A DNA stretch of 8,133 nucleotides from Comamonadaceae bacterium (GCA_947494405.1 CANLWQ010000080.1:1-8133), one strand, 5' to 3'. Counted from the stretch's first letter, positions 1-6,068 are shown. Notes: a model not told the origin generated them from the sequence alone. Program-made: numbers and translations.

Positions 1-365
1 AGCAAGGCCACACGCGCTTCCAAGTCGGCCAAATCTTGCGCAGTGGGCAACCCCATGCTCTTCAAGGCCTTGGCCACCCGTTCCTCAAAAACATGTTCCA
101 GCTTGTCAATCTGCCCGTTAGCGCTTGCACCCATTTGGCTAGCTAAATGACTCATTTTTTCAGCGGCTTGGGCTAATTTGGTTTGGGCTTGTTGGGTGGT
201 TTGTTGCAGTGGAGACCCTTCTTTGACCAGGTTCTCGTAAACCTTGCTGCCCTCTTCTTGCGCCTTGGCAATGGCCCCTAAACCTGCCTGCCAAATTTGC
301 TGGGCCGAGTCTTTCATTTGCTGACTCATGTGTTGAGGATCAAATTCGGGTGGGGTGCTGGCCAT
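1..365 (-). CDS. Phasin (PhaF/PhaI-type polyhydroxyalkanoate granule-associated protein), N-terminal part, cut by window edge
   Basis: This gene reads leftwards and leaves the window, so only about 121 N-terminal codons are visible. Phasins coat polyhydroxyalkanoate storage granules in the cytoplasm and control granule number and access. The protein begins MASTPPEFD. It then has the family-typical stretch IWQAGLGAIAKAQEEGSK (about residues 24-41), a long Gln/Ala-rich amphipathic helical region, and EERVAKALKSMGLPTAQDL near the visible end. The last stretch resembles the point in PhaF-type phasins where the coiled coil leads into a C-terminal extension. The ATG at 365-363 is preceded by AGGAG (plus-strand 371-375) with a 5-base gap, which supports this start. 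It is divergent from rfaH. I see no link to the polysaccharide genes. The family call is from memory of motifs. The full length and any AlaLysPro-rich DNA-binding tail lie outside the window. Confidence 0.85.
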   Translation of the reverse strand, partial: MASTPPEFDPQHMSQQMKDSAQQIWQAGLGAIAKAQEEGSKVYENLVKEGSPLQQTTQQAQTKLAQAAEKMSHLASQMGASANGQIDKLEHVFEERVAKALKSMGLPTAQDLADLEARVAL

Positions 366-491
366 GGCTGCTCCTGAGAATAGGTAAAATTCATCATAAA
401 CTATTGAAACACTTACATCTGTACTAAAACAAACTTAGGCAAAACAATAAAGCTCAAAAAATTGTCATATAAACAAGAATAAACCTAAATT
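366..491. promoter_or_regulatory. AT-rich divergent spacer between phasin gene and rfaH
   Basis: This spacer must hold the promoters of both flanking genes. G+C over 381-490 is about 25% by hand count. Possible -10 elements are TATAAA at 468-473 (+, towards rfaH) and TATGAT on the minus strand (plus-strand 393-398, towards the phasin gene). Neither has a good -35 at normal spacing. The phasin gene has a clear Shine-Dalgarno sequence; rfaH has none upstream of its ATG, which suggests weak or context-dependent translation of the antiterminator. I see no terminator or operator palindrome here. Confidence 0.4.
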
Positions 492-977
492 ATGTTGTGG
501 TACGCCGTTCATTCCCGCCCCAAGCAAGAAATACGCGCTTTAGAAAACCTGCAAAACCAAGGTTTTGAGACGTGGTTGCCCATGCTCACGATTGAAAAGT
601 TGCGCCGCGGCCGACTCGCCGAAGTCACCGAACCCATGTTCAGCCGCTATTTGTTCATACGCTTGGACACCGAGCACACCAACTGGGCGCCCATACGTTC
701 CACCTTGGGCGTGAGCCGTTTGGTGAGTTTTGGCAACCGGCCTGCGCCTATTGCTGACAATTTAATTCAGGCCTTGCAACAATTGCCCGACCGAGCCCCC
801 GAGCGACTGCTGCAACCTGGCCAAACCATTCGCATGATTGGCGGTCCTTTGAAAGGCTTGGAGGCTGTTTACCAGCAGGCCGATGGCGAGTTGCGCGCCA
901 TGGTGTTGGTCGATTTAATGAGCAAACAGCACAGCGTCTTGGTGGAAATGCAGCATTTGTTACCCGCCACCATCTGA
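492..977 (+). CDS. rfaH: Transcription antiterminator RfaH (specialised NusG paralogue)
   Basis: RfaH binds paused RNA polymerase at ops sites in the leaders of long surface-polysaccharide and similar operons, and suppresses pausing and Rho termination. The protein is 161 aa (E. coli RfaH 162). The N-terminal NGN domain starts WYAVHSRPKQE and contains FETWLPMLTIEK, EPMFSRYLF and LGVSRLVSFG. A KOW-type C-terminal domain starts near GGPLKGLEAVY (about residue 116). Aligning by eye with E. coli RfaH, the E48/R138 pair that locks the two domains corresponds to E47 and R135 here, so an autoinhibited RfaH rather than housekeeping NusG is likely. Residues H20 and R73, reported to matter for ops contact in E. 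coli, are N19 and L72, so target preference may differ. The start has no Shine-Dalgarno, but the first Met aligns with the E. coli start. The uppS ATG follows 2 bp after the stop, so the two are co-transcribed. Confidence 0.9.
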   Translation: MLWYAVHSRPKQEIRALENLQNQGFETWLPMLTIEKLRRGRLAEVTEPMFSRYLFIRLDTEHTNWAPIRSTLGVSRLVSFGNRPAPIADNLIQALQQLPDRAPERLLQPGQTIRMIGGPLKGLEAVYQQADGELRAMVLVDLMSKQHSVLVEMQHLLPATI

Positions 978-979
978 TC

Positions 980-1756
980 ATGAATACCTATGCGCAGCAT
1001 GTGGCGATCATCATGGATGGCAACGGGCGCTGGGCTAAACAGCGCTTGATGCCGCGCACCGTTGGCCATGCACGGGGTGCCGCCAATGTGCGCCATATCG
1101 TCAAAGCCGCCAACGCCATGGGTTTGCGCTACCTCACGTTGTTTGCATTCAGCTCGGAAAATTGGCTTCGCCCCCCGGATGAAGTCTCGGCGCTGATGGG
1201 CTTGTTTTTGCAATACCTCGAATCCGAAGTCGCTGAAATGAAAGCCGTGGGCATTCGGCTGCGCGTGATTGGCGACCGCAGCGCGTTTGCGCCCATGTTG
1301 CAGTCGCGCATAGACCAAGCCGAACAGGAAACCGCTGAAAACACGGGCTTGAACTTGACCATTGCAGCCAATTACGGTGGGCAGTGGGATGTGCTGACAG
1401 CCATGCGTGCTTGGCAGGCCGCACATCCCGATCGGTCTTTGCAAGACCTCGATGCCCAAGCCTTGTCTTTGCATTTAAGTACCGCCGATTTACCCGACCC
1501 CGAATTGCTGATTCGCACAGGGGGTGAGTCCCGCATCAGCAATTTTTTGCTTTGGCAAACCGCCTACACCGAGTTGTATTTCACTGATTTGCATTGGCCC
1601 GATTTTGATACCGCCGCCTTGGGCAAAGCCTTGACTTGGTATGCACAGCGTGTGCGCCGTTTTGGTCGCACCGATGAACAAGTGTTGAATGCCTCAGCGG
1701 TCAGCCATGTCCCCACGCCAGACCTTGGTATCAAAAAAGACGTCAAGATAGGCTAA
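980..1756 (+). CDS. uppS: Undecaprenyl (di-trans,poly-cis) pyrophosphate synthase
   Basis: This cis-prenyltransferase condenses farnesyl-PP with isopentenyl-PP units to make the C55 lipid carrier used for peptidoglycan, O-antigen and capsule assembly at the inner membrane. At 258 aa it is full length (E. coli 253). The substrate site HVAIIMDGNGRWAK carries the key Asp (D13, equivalent to E. coli D26). H30 matches E. coli H43, FSSENW follows, then IAANYGG, and RTGGESRISNFLLW (R179, R185) with E198 equivalent to E. coli R194, R200 and E213. All recognised catalytic and binding residues are present, so it should be active. The N-terminus lacks the roughly 13-residue extension of the E. coli enzyme. 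Its neighbour is rfaH with a 2-bp gap, rather than the frr/cdsA/dxr genes where the housekeeping copy usually sits. It may therefore be a second copy devoted to polysaccharide export, but this cannot be settled from the window. Confidence 0.93.
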   Translation: MNTYAQHVAIIMDGNGRWAKQRLMPRTVGHARGAANVRHIVKAANAMGLRYLTLFAFSSENWLRPPDEVSALMGLFLQYLESEVAEMKAVGIRLRVIGDRSAFAPMLQSRIDQAEQETAENTGLNLTIAANYGGQWDVLTAMRAWQAAHPDRSLQDLDAQALSLHLSTADLPDPELLIRTGGESRISNFLLWQTAYTELYFTDLHWPDFDTAALGKALTWYAQRVRRFGRTDEQVLNASAVSHVPTPDLGIKKDVKIG

Positions 1757-1762
1757 TATCTC

Positions 1763-1825
1763 ATTTGCAGGCAAATAGCCACATTAGTTTCGAGCGCCTG
1801 CAGCTCGCCCGGGCATTGTGTGCCC
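1763..1825 (+). terminator. Cluster of three inverted repeats after uppS; possible weak terminator or attenuator
   Basis: The 110-bp gap between uppS and the NYN gene contains three successive inverted repeats. ATTTGC-AG-GCAAAT is at 1763-1776. CGAGC and GCTCG (1791-1795 and 1803-1807) enclose a 7-base loop. GGGCA and TGCCC (1811-1815 and 1821-1825) enclose a 5-base loop, and the palindrome GCCCGGGC (1807-1814) overlaps the last arm. The third hairpin is followed by a T-rich but interrupted stretch (about 1828-1839). This is too poor for a strong intrinsic terminator but compatible with partial termination between rfaH-uppS and the downstream sugar genes. Confidence 0.3.
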
Positions 1826-1866
1826 CATTTCTTAGTTTTAAACACATCACCGACAGGCCTACCTAG

Positions 1867-2742
1867 ATGAAGAACGAAAACCGCGCACCGCATACTCGCA
1901 AGGACAATGCACAAACTCGCAGTGGTCGTTGCATTGCCTTGATTGACAGCAATTACATGGCTTGGTTGCTCAAGCAAAGCACAGACACCGATGCCGACGC
2001 TGAGTCTGAAGCCGAGATCTATAACCGCCAAGCCTTGATTCCTACCTTGGTGCAAACTTTGAAACAAGCAGGTTTGGCATTGGATGTGCAACGCGTGTAT
2101 TGGTATACCGACAACCCAGACAGCCAGTTTCCCCAAGACCAAATCGTGCGTGTGCTCGACGTCACCAGTGGCGAGCCCAGTGAAGTGGCGTTCAGCGCCA
2201 TGTCTGCAGACATTGCCCGCTTGTCTGAGCGTAAGGCCTGCGAGCATTTGCTGATTGCCAGCGATGATGATCGCTTGACCGCCAGCATCGATGAAGCCCA
2301 GCTTCACGGTTTGAATGTGTATTTGTTGGCCGATGAGTCGGCCCGCCACATGGACCAACTCATCAACGAAGACCCCGCTTGGTGTCGCTTGTTGGCGCAA
2401 GCAGACCGCCGAGTTTTGTTGATACCCCAAGCCACCCGCGAGTTAACTGCCCAGCCGCGCGCGGCGGCGGCCCCTGCGGCAACCCATGACCCCGAGTTGG
2501 TGCGTACCAAGCTGCAAGAAGTGGTCGATGGTTGGTGGAACGATGAACCGGAAGATTTGCGCGAAGATTTGCGCGACGAATTGCGTGGCAGCCATGGCAT
2601 TCCGCAAGAGGTTGATCGCCACATGCTGCTGCGTGTGCGCCGCGCCCTCGATAGACCTTTGAGCTTTCCCGAGAAAAAAATCTTGCGTGAAATGGTGCGC
2701 AACAAGGTTTTGGGTGTCACCGAAGAAAGCTTGCCTGCATGA
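1867..2742 (+). CDS. NYN-domain (PIN-like, LabA-type) putative ribonuclease
   Basis: The 291-aa protein carries an NYN-type nuclease fold signature. A hydrophobic strand ends in an Asp ([15 protein letters not shown]27). A second strand follows ([11 protein letters not shown]). Then comes the acidic motif [10 protein letters not shown] (D133-D135), followed by a helix and the strand [11 protein letters not shown]. In this superfamily such clustered acids bind metal ions for RNA cleavage. An Ala/Pro linker (about residues 196-205) leads to a charged C-terminal region of about 80 residues that I do not recognise; it includes [12 protein letters not shown] and ends near [14 protein letters not shown]. 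There is only a weak AGG (1855-1857) before the ATG. The ATGA overlap with rfbB implies translational coupling, so the protein is made with the dTDP-sugar enzymes. Substrate and role are unknown; RNA processing of polysaccharide mRNA is speculation. Confidence is good for the NYN class and low for function. Confidence 0.7.
   Translation: MKNENRAPHTRKDNAQTRSGRCIALIDSNYMAWLLKQSTDTDADAESEAEIYNRQALIPTLVQTLKQAGLALDVQRVYWYTDNPDSQFPQDQIVRVLDVTSGEPSEVAFSAMSADIARLSERKACEHLLIASDDDRLTASIDEAQLHGLNVYLLADESARHMDQLINEDPAWCRLLAQADRRVLLIPQATRELTAQPRAAAAPAATHDPELVRTKLQEVVDGWWNDEPEDLREDLRDELRGSHGIPQEVDRHMLLRVRRALDRPLSFPEKKILREMVRNKVLGVTEESLPA
2551..2586 (+). repeat. Three tandem 12-bp units inside the NYN gene
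   Basis: GAAGATTTGCGC occurs twice exactly (2551-2562 and 2563-2574) and is followed by a diverged third copy GACGAATTGCGT (2575-2586). In frame they encode [12 protein letters not shown], a charged helical segment of the C-terminal region. The exact copies suggest a recent in-frame duplication, or a place where slippage could change copy number without breaking the frame. Confidence 0.75.
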
Positions 2743-4004
2743 CCATTTTGGTGACCGGCGGCGCTGGTTTCATTGGCAGCAATTTTGTCCATACCTGGTT
2801 GGCTCAGCACGATGAAGTGCTGGTCAATCTGGACAAACTCACCTATGCCGGCAACCTGCGCAATTTGCAGTCGCTCGCAGGTGACCGCCGACACCATTTT
2901 GTGCAAGGCGATATTGGCGACACCACGCTGGTGAGTCAGTTGCTGGCCACGCACCAGCCCCGCGCGGTTTTGCATTTCGCTGCCGAGTCGCATGTGGACC
3001 GCTCGATTCACGGCCCCATGGACTTTATACAAACCAATGTGGTGGGAAGCTTTCAGTTGCTGGAATCGGTGCGGGCGTATTGGTCTGGCTTAGACCAAGC
3101 AGCCAAGCAAGATTTTCGGTTTTTGCATGTCAGCACCGACGAGGTGTATGGCAGTTTGGCGGCCGATGCGCCAGCTTTTAGCGAAACCCATGCATATGAG
3201 CCCAACAGTCCTTATTCGGCCAGCAAGGCGGCCTCTGATCATTTGGTCAGAGCGTGGCACCACACTTACGGCTTACCGGTGCTCACCACCAACTGCTCGA
3301 ACAACTATGGGCCTTATCACTTCCCTGAAAAACTCATTCCGCTGGTGATCCACAATGCCTTGGCTGGCAAGCCTCTGCCGATTTATGGCGATGGAATGCA
3401 GGTGCGCGATTGGTTGTATGTCGAAGACCATTGCAGGGCCATCATGCGGGTGCTGCAAGACGGTCGCTTGGGTGAAACCTATAACGTTGGCGGCTGGAAT
3501 GAAAAGCCCAATATCGAGGTGGTGCGCACACTTTGCGCCCTGCTTGATGAATTGCAGCCCCGCGCCGATGGGCAGTCTTACGCCACGCAAATGACTTTTG
3601 TCAAAGACCGCCCAGGGCATGACCGCCGCTATGCGATTGATGCGCGCAAATTGGAGCGCGAACTGGGTTGGCGACCACTTGAAACTTTCGAGACGGGTTT
3701 GCGTAAAACTGTTCAGTGGTATCTGAAGCATGGCGATTGGGTTGAGGAAGTCACCAGCGGCAGCTACCGTGCATGGATAGGCCAAAACTATGGCAGCGGA
3801 TGGCGTTGTGCTCTTCGGGGCAGACGGTCAGTTAGGCCATGCTTTGCAAGCCGAGTTGCCCGCTTTAGGGCGGCTTATTCCCTTGACACTGAACGATGTG
3901 GATATTGCCGATGCCCAGGCTTTAAGAGCCATCATTCGACAGCATGCGCCGCGCTACATCATCAATGCTGCTGCTTACACCGCTGTCGACAAAGCAGAGA
4001 CTGA
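2739..4004 (+). CDS. rfbB: dTDP-glucose 4,6-dehydratase, with abnormal C-terminal read-on into rfbD
   Basis: RmlB/RfbB converts dTDP-glucose to dTDP-4-keto-6-deoxyglucose, the second step of dTDP-L-rhamnose synthesis in the cytoplasm. It is an NAD-dependent extended short-chain dehydrogenase. The Rossmann motif TGGAGFIG has G7, G10 and G13. [15 protein letters not shown] follows, then STDEVYG with the dehydratase T133-D134-E135, YSASK (Y159, K163), [17 protein letters not shown], and [12 protein letters not shown]. The normal protein appears to end at about residue 354 ([14 protein letters not shown]), close to family length (about 350-361). Here the frame continues for 67 residues to a stop at 4002-4004. 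The extra part contains 10 Cys, resembles no RmlB tail, and overlaps rfbD by 215 bp. The codon at 3801-3803 is TGG, one base from TGA. Stop loss by mutation or a sequence error is the likely cause. The start overlaps the NYN stop as ATGA, so translation is coupled. Confidence 0.93.
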   Translation: MTILVTGGAGFIGSNFVHTWLAQHDEVLVNLDKLTYAGNLRNLQSLAGDRRHHFVQGDIGDTTLVSQLLATHQPRAVLHFAAESHVDRSIHGPMDFIQTNVVGSFQLLESVRAYWSGLDQAAKQDFRFLHVSTDEVYGSLAADAPAFSETHAYEPNSPYSASKAASDHLVRAWHHTYGLPVLTTNCSNNYGPYHFPEKLIPLVIHNALAGKPLPIYGDGMQVRDWLYVEDHCRAIMRVLQDGRLGETYNVGGWNEKPNIEVVRTLCALLDELQPRADGQSYATQMTFVKDRPGHDRRYAIDARKLERELGWRPLETFETGLRKTVQWYLKHGDWVEEVTSGSYRAWIGQNYGSGWRCALRGRRSVRPCFASRVARFRAAYSLDTERCGYCRCPGFKSHHSTACAALHHQCCCLHRCRQSRD

Positions 4005-4689
4005 GCCCTTGCTGGCCCACGCCATCAATGCAGCGGCGCCTGGCATCATGGCCGAAGAAGCCAAAACCCTTGGCGCGACACTGGTTCATTACTCTACCGA
4101 CTATGTGTTTAATGGGCGTTCAAACCAGCCTTACCAAGAAAGCGATGCCACCGATCCTTTGTCGGTGTATGGGCGAACCAAGCGCGATGGCGATCTCGCT
4201 GTGATGGCGCAAGCCGGGGCTTTCTTCATTTTCCGCAGCTCTTGGGTGGTGGGTGCGCACGGCGGCAATTTTTTGAAAACCATGTTGCGTTTGGCCCAGG
4301 AGCGCGACAGTTTGTCGGTGGTGGCCGATCAGCACGGCGTGCCCACATCGGCGCGTTGGATGGCGCAGGTTACTCGCGAGGTATTACAGCGTCCCGACCA
4401 TGCCTCGCACAGCAGTTTGTTTCATTTAAGCAATGCGGGTCAAACCACTTGGCATGGTTATGCGCAGTATGTGCTGACCCAAGCCGCGCGCATAGGTTGG
4501 TCTCTCAAAGTCCAAGCCGAGCAGGTCAAAGCCATTGCTACCTCAGACTATCCCCTGCCCGCAGCGCGACCAGCCAACTCCCTGTTGGATACGCGATCAG
4601 TTCAGCAAAAGTTGGGTTTGACTATTCCCACTTGGCAAACTGGGGTGGACGAGGTTTTGGCCGCCTTATGGGCCCAGCACACTTCATAG
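3790..4689 (+). CDS. rfbD: dTDP-4-dehydrorhamnose reductase
   Basis: RmlD/RfbD carries out the last step of dTDP-L-rhamnose synthesis, reducing dTDP-4-keto-L-rhamnose with NAD(P)H. The length of 299 aa matches the E. coli enzyme. Features in order: nucleotide-binding [13 protein letters not shown] near the N-terminus, [22 protein letters not shown] (S102, T103, D104, Y105), the catalytic pair in VYGRTK (Y127, K131), and [18 protein letters not shown]. The ATG at 3790 is the first start after an in-frame TAG (3778-3780). There is only a weak GGA/AGG-like sequence upstream, so re-initiation by ribosomes leaving rfbB is probably needed. The unusual rfbB read-on could affect that. The rfbA and rfbC genes that usually accompany it are absent downstream. 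It converges on the minus-strand membrane-protein gene with only 9 bp between stops and no visible terminator. Confidence 0.93.
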   Translation: MAADGVVLFGADGQLGHALQAELPALGRLIPLTLNDVDIADAQALRAIIRQHAPRYIINAAAYTAVDKAETEPLLAHAINAAAPGIMAEEAKTLGATLVHYSTDYVFNGRSNQPYQESDATDPLSVYGRTKRDGDLAVMAQAGAFFIFRSSWVVGAHGGNFLKTMLRLAQERDSLSVVADQHGVPTSARWMAQVTREVLQRPDHASHSSLFHLSNAGQTTWHGYAQYVLTQAARIGWSLKVQAEQVKAIATSDYPLPAARPANSLLDTRSVQQKLGLTIPTWQTGVDEVLAALWAQHTS

Positions 4690-4698
4690 TTTCAGCGC

Positions 4699-5463
4699 TT
4701 AACGCCAATACTTCCATTCAACGCCGATTTGTAAGCGCCGGTTAATCGGTTCATAAAATTGACCTGGCTTGCCAGAGAGGAAACCATTGACTTTGTCAGA
4801 GTCGTCCACCCATGTCCAACGGACATAAGGTGAATAAATACCGCTGGCGGTGCTGTAATCTAGCTGGGATTGAAGATATATCCCTGTATGTTGGGTGTTA
4901 TTGAGGTCAGTATATGTTTTGGCATTCACTTGAGAAAGTTTGGAAACATGTTTGCCAAGTAATAAAACCCCTGCATCAATCCGCACCGATTTAACGGCTC
5001 CAAAAGCGCTCCAATTTTCCCCACTTTCGGTAAAACGAAAAGGCAGCCAAAACTGGGTAGATTGGCGCTCATAGCCACCATTGCCTGTGCTGGTGGTGCC
5101 TTGCAAATAATTGGAATGGGTATAAAAACCCAGTCCATAAGAGATAGTCGGCCATCGTGTTGAGCGCCATAAAACACGCCAACGGGTTTCAAGATTGGGC
5201 ACGTTTTTCTTGGTGCCAGTGCCATCGCTGCTGTATTTTTGTAGCCCCACCAGCGCATCGACTTCTAACTGTGCCTGTTGCAAACCTTCGATCGGACGAC
5301 TGCGCCAATGCAAGCCTATTTCAGGCCCCACCAGTTGCATGGATGGCTCGGCATAACGCTGCGCGCCCAAGCTGTAACTCCACATACCCAAAGGTGCAGG
5401 CGCGGTTTGGCTCATGGCCATGCAAGGGGTGAATAAAAACAAACAAGCCAGTCGGGTCTTCAT
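4699..5463 (-). CDS. Secreted protein, probable outer-membrane beta-barrel, family not recognised
   Basis: I do not recognise this 254-aa protein. It begins MKTRLACLFLFTPCMAMSQ, a typical Sec signal peptide with probable cleavage after AMS (about residue 18). The Cys at 14 is not in a lipobox. The mature part is rich in aromatic and polar residues, with alternating hydrophobic patterns such as TRWRVLWRSTRWPTISYGLGFY, GIYLQSQLDYS and YSPYVRWTW. It ends LQIGVEWKYWR, consistent with amphipathic strands of an outer-membrane barrel, although the last residue is Arg rather than Phe or Trp. G+C over 4861-4980 is about 37% against about 62% in a 60-base rfbB sample (3601-3660), suggesting foreign origin or relaxed codon choice. 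There is no Shine-Dalgarno upstream of the ATG. The hns terminator separates it from hns, so it probably has its own promoter in 5464-5505. Its role is unknown. Confidence 0.7.
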   Translation of the reverse strand: MKTRLACLFLFTPCMAMSQTAPAPLGMWSYSLGAQRYAEPSMQLVGPEIGLHWRSRPIEGLQQAQLEVDALVGLQKYSSDGTGTKKNVPNLETRWRVLWRSTRWPTISYGLGFYTHSNYLQGTTSTGNGGYERQSTQFWLPFRFTESGENWSAFGAVKSVRIDAGVLLLGKHVSKLSQVNAKTYTDLNNTQHTGIYLQSQLDYSTASGIYSPYVRWTWVDDSDKVNGFLSGKPGQFYEPINRRLQIGVEWKYWR

Positions 5464-5505
5464 ACAGTTAAATTGAGGTTATTTATTCCATATATTAACA
5501 GCGGC

Positions 5506-5537
5506 AAAAAAACCGCCATCGTTTTCACGCATGGCGG
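5506..5537 (-). terminator. Rho-independent terminator of the H-NS-family gene
   Basis: Read on the minus strand, a 7-bp G+C-rich stem (CCGCCAT/ATGGCGG, plus-strand 5513-5519 and 5531-5537) is extended by an inner CGT/ACG pairing across a one-base bulge, closed by a 4-base loop. It is followed directly by seven T residues (plus-strand A5506-A5512). It lies 20 bp after the hns stop and shows that hns transcription normally ends before the membrane-protein gene. Confidence 0.88.
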
Positions 5538-5557
5538 CAAGAACAGTAATAAAAAAA

Positions 5558-5944
5558 TTATTCTGCGGCTTTGATTTCTGCGGAGGCCAAAGTGCCCGCA
5601 GCGTGCAAAGCTTGTACCCATTGCGGCATGCGGCCGCGACCGGTCCAGGTATTTTCTGGGTGGGCAGGATCACGGTATTTTGGCGCTACTTTTTTTCCAG
5701 CGGTGGAGCGTTTTGCATTACTTGTCTTGGCCGCACCTGATTTGGCGGCAGGTTTGACTTTGCCTTTGACGCCCATGGCTTGGGCAATTTGAGCTGCAGT
5801 CAAGCCCGCACTGTGCGCAATTTGAACAATTTGCGCCAAGGCTTTATCGTGACCACGCAACATCAAACGTTGTTCTTCTTTTTCCAATTTGATTCTGGCG
5901 GCGCGGATTTTTTCGAGTTGGGTGGTGGGGCTGGTACGTGCCAT
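5558..5944 (-). CDS. H-NS-family nucleoid-associated regulatory protein
   Basis: H-NS-type proteins bind AT-rich DNA, form filaments and silence genes, often horizontally acquired ones. This one is 128 aa. A charged helical N-terminal part (about residues 8-45, LEKIRAARIKLEKEEQRL) would oligomerise. A short GLTAAQIAQAMG helix region (47-58) follows, then a Lys/Ala linker (59-89). The DNA-binding C-terminal domain is YRDPAHPENTWTGRGRMPQWV (90-110), with the AT-hook-like core TWTGRGR at 99-105. This layout matches the small H-NS proteins (Bv3F type) common in Burkholderiales, which often occur in several copies, so no specific symbol is given. The start is supported by AGGAG (plus-strand 5951-5955) 6 bases upstream. 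A candidate promoter lies at 5978-6005 and a strong terminator after the stop, so it is probably transcribed alone. Confidence 0.9.
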   Translation of the reverse strand: MARTSPTTQLEKIRAARIKLEKEEQRLMLRGHDKALAQIVQIAHSAGLTAAQIAQAMGVKGKVKPAAKSGAAKTSNAKRSTAGKKVAPKYRDPAHPENTWTGRGRMPQWVQALHAAGTLASAEIKAAE

Positions 5945-5977
5945 GAATATCTCCTGATATTTAAAAAATGAACAGTT

Positions 5978-6005
5978 ATTATCTTCGAAATATTAATAAA
6001 GACAA
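5978..6005 (-). promoter_or_regulatory. Candidate sigma-70 promoter of the H-NS-family gene
   Basis: On the minus strand, TTGTCT (plus-strand 6000-6005, 4 of 6 matches to TTGACA) and GATAAT (plus-strand 5978-5983, 5 of 6 matches to TATAAT) are separated by 16 bp. Transcription would start around 5971, giving a short leader of about 27 bases before the ATG. The surrounding 5961-6060 is only about 19% G+C by hand count, so H-NS self-binding is plausible. Confidence 0.45.
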
Positions 6006-6028
6006 TATTTATTCACTTTCTATTTTAA

Positions 6029-6046
6029 TATGAATGTAGATTCAAA
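6029..6046. promoter_or_regulatory. ARG-box-like palindrome (ArgR/AhrC operator candidate) upstream of argB
   Basis: The 18-bp segment has the form TA-TGAAT-GTAG-ATTCA-AA. This matches all ten core positions and the outer A/T positions of the ArgR consensus WNTGAATWWWWATTCANW; only two of the four central bases are not A/T. It lies about 98 bp before the argB start. A second, looser pair of the same half-sites follows: TGAAT at 6050-6054 and ATTCA at 6063-6067, with an 8-base gap. The midpoint of that pair is 21 bp from the first box, which is the centre spacing of tandem ARG boxes in E. coli. Whether this organism has an ArgR repressor is not visible. The site could also act on the divergent hns gene. 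Confidence 0.45.
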
Positions 6047-6055
6047 ATTTGAATC
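6039..6055. repeat. 17-bp perfect inverted repeat in hns-argB spacer
   Basis: GATTCAAA and TTTGAATC flank a single A. It overlaps the right half of the ARG-box-like site and reuses the same ATTCA/TGAAT words. It may be a separate operator, or a by-product of closely packed ArgR half-sites. It is too AT-rich and lacks a loop, so it is not a terminator. Confidence 0.6.
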
Positions 6056-6068
6056 AACTGATATTCAA

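Noticed and set aside
869..1474. 201-codon minus-strand open frame opposite rfaH and uppS
   Set aside because: Antisense shadow of strongly recognised genes, with no plausible domain or start signal.
1836..1842. TTTTAAA as a -10 element for an NYN-rfbBD promoter
   Set aside because: The nearest -35-like TTGTGT (1816-1821) is a poor match at about 15 bp spacing; not enough to call.
1753..3032. Two long minus-strand open frames (1753-2430 and 2304-3032) opposite the NYN gene and rfbB
   Set aside because: They mirror the codon pattern of the plus-strand genes; the plus-strand proteins have family motifs and coupled starts, the antisense ones have none.
3801..4004. The Cys-rich tail of the rfbB frame as a metal-binding domain
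   Set aside because: It overlaps rfbD out of frame, where Cys and Arg codons arise from the rfbD sequence; no spaced Cys pattern of a known zinc site was convincing.
4242..4745. 167-codon open frame on the plus strand overlapping the ends of rfbD and the membrane-protein gene
   Set aside because: It lies inside rfbD in another frame, has no ribosome site, and its product resembles no family I know; a composition shadow of rfbD.
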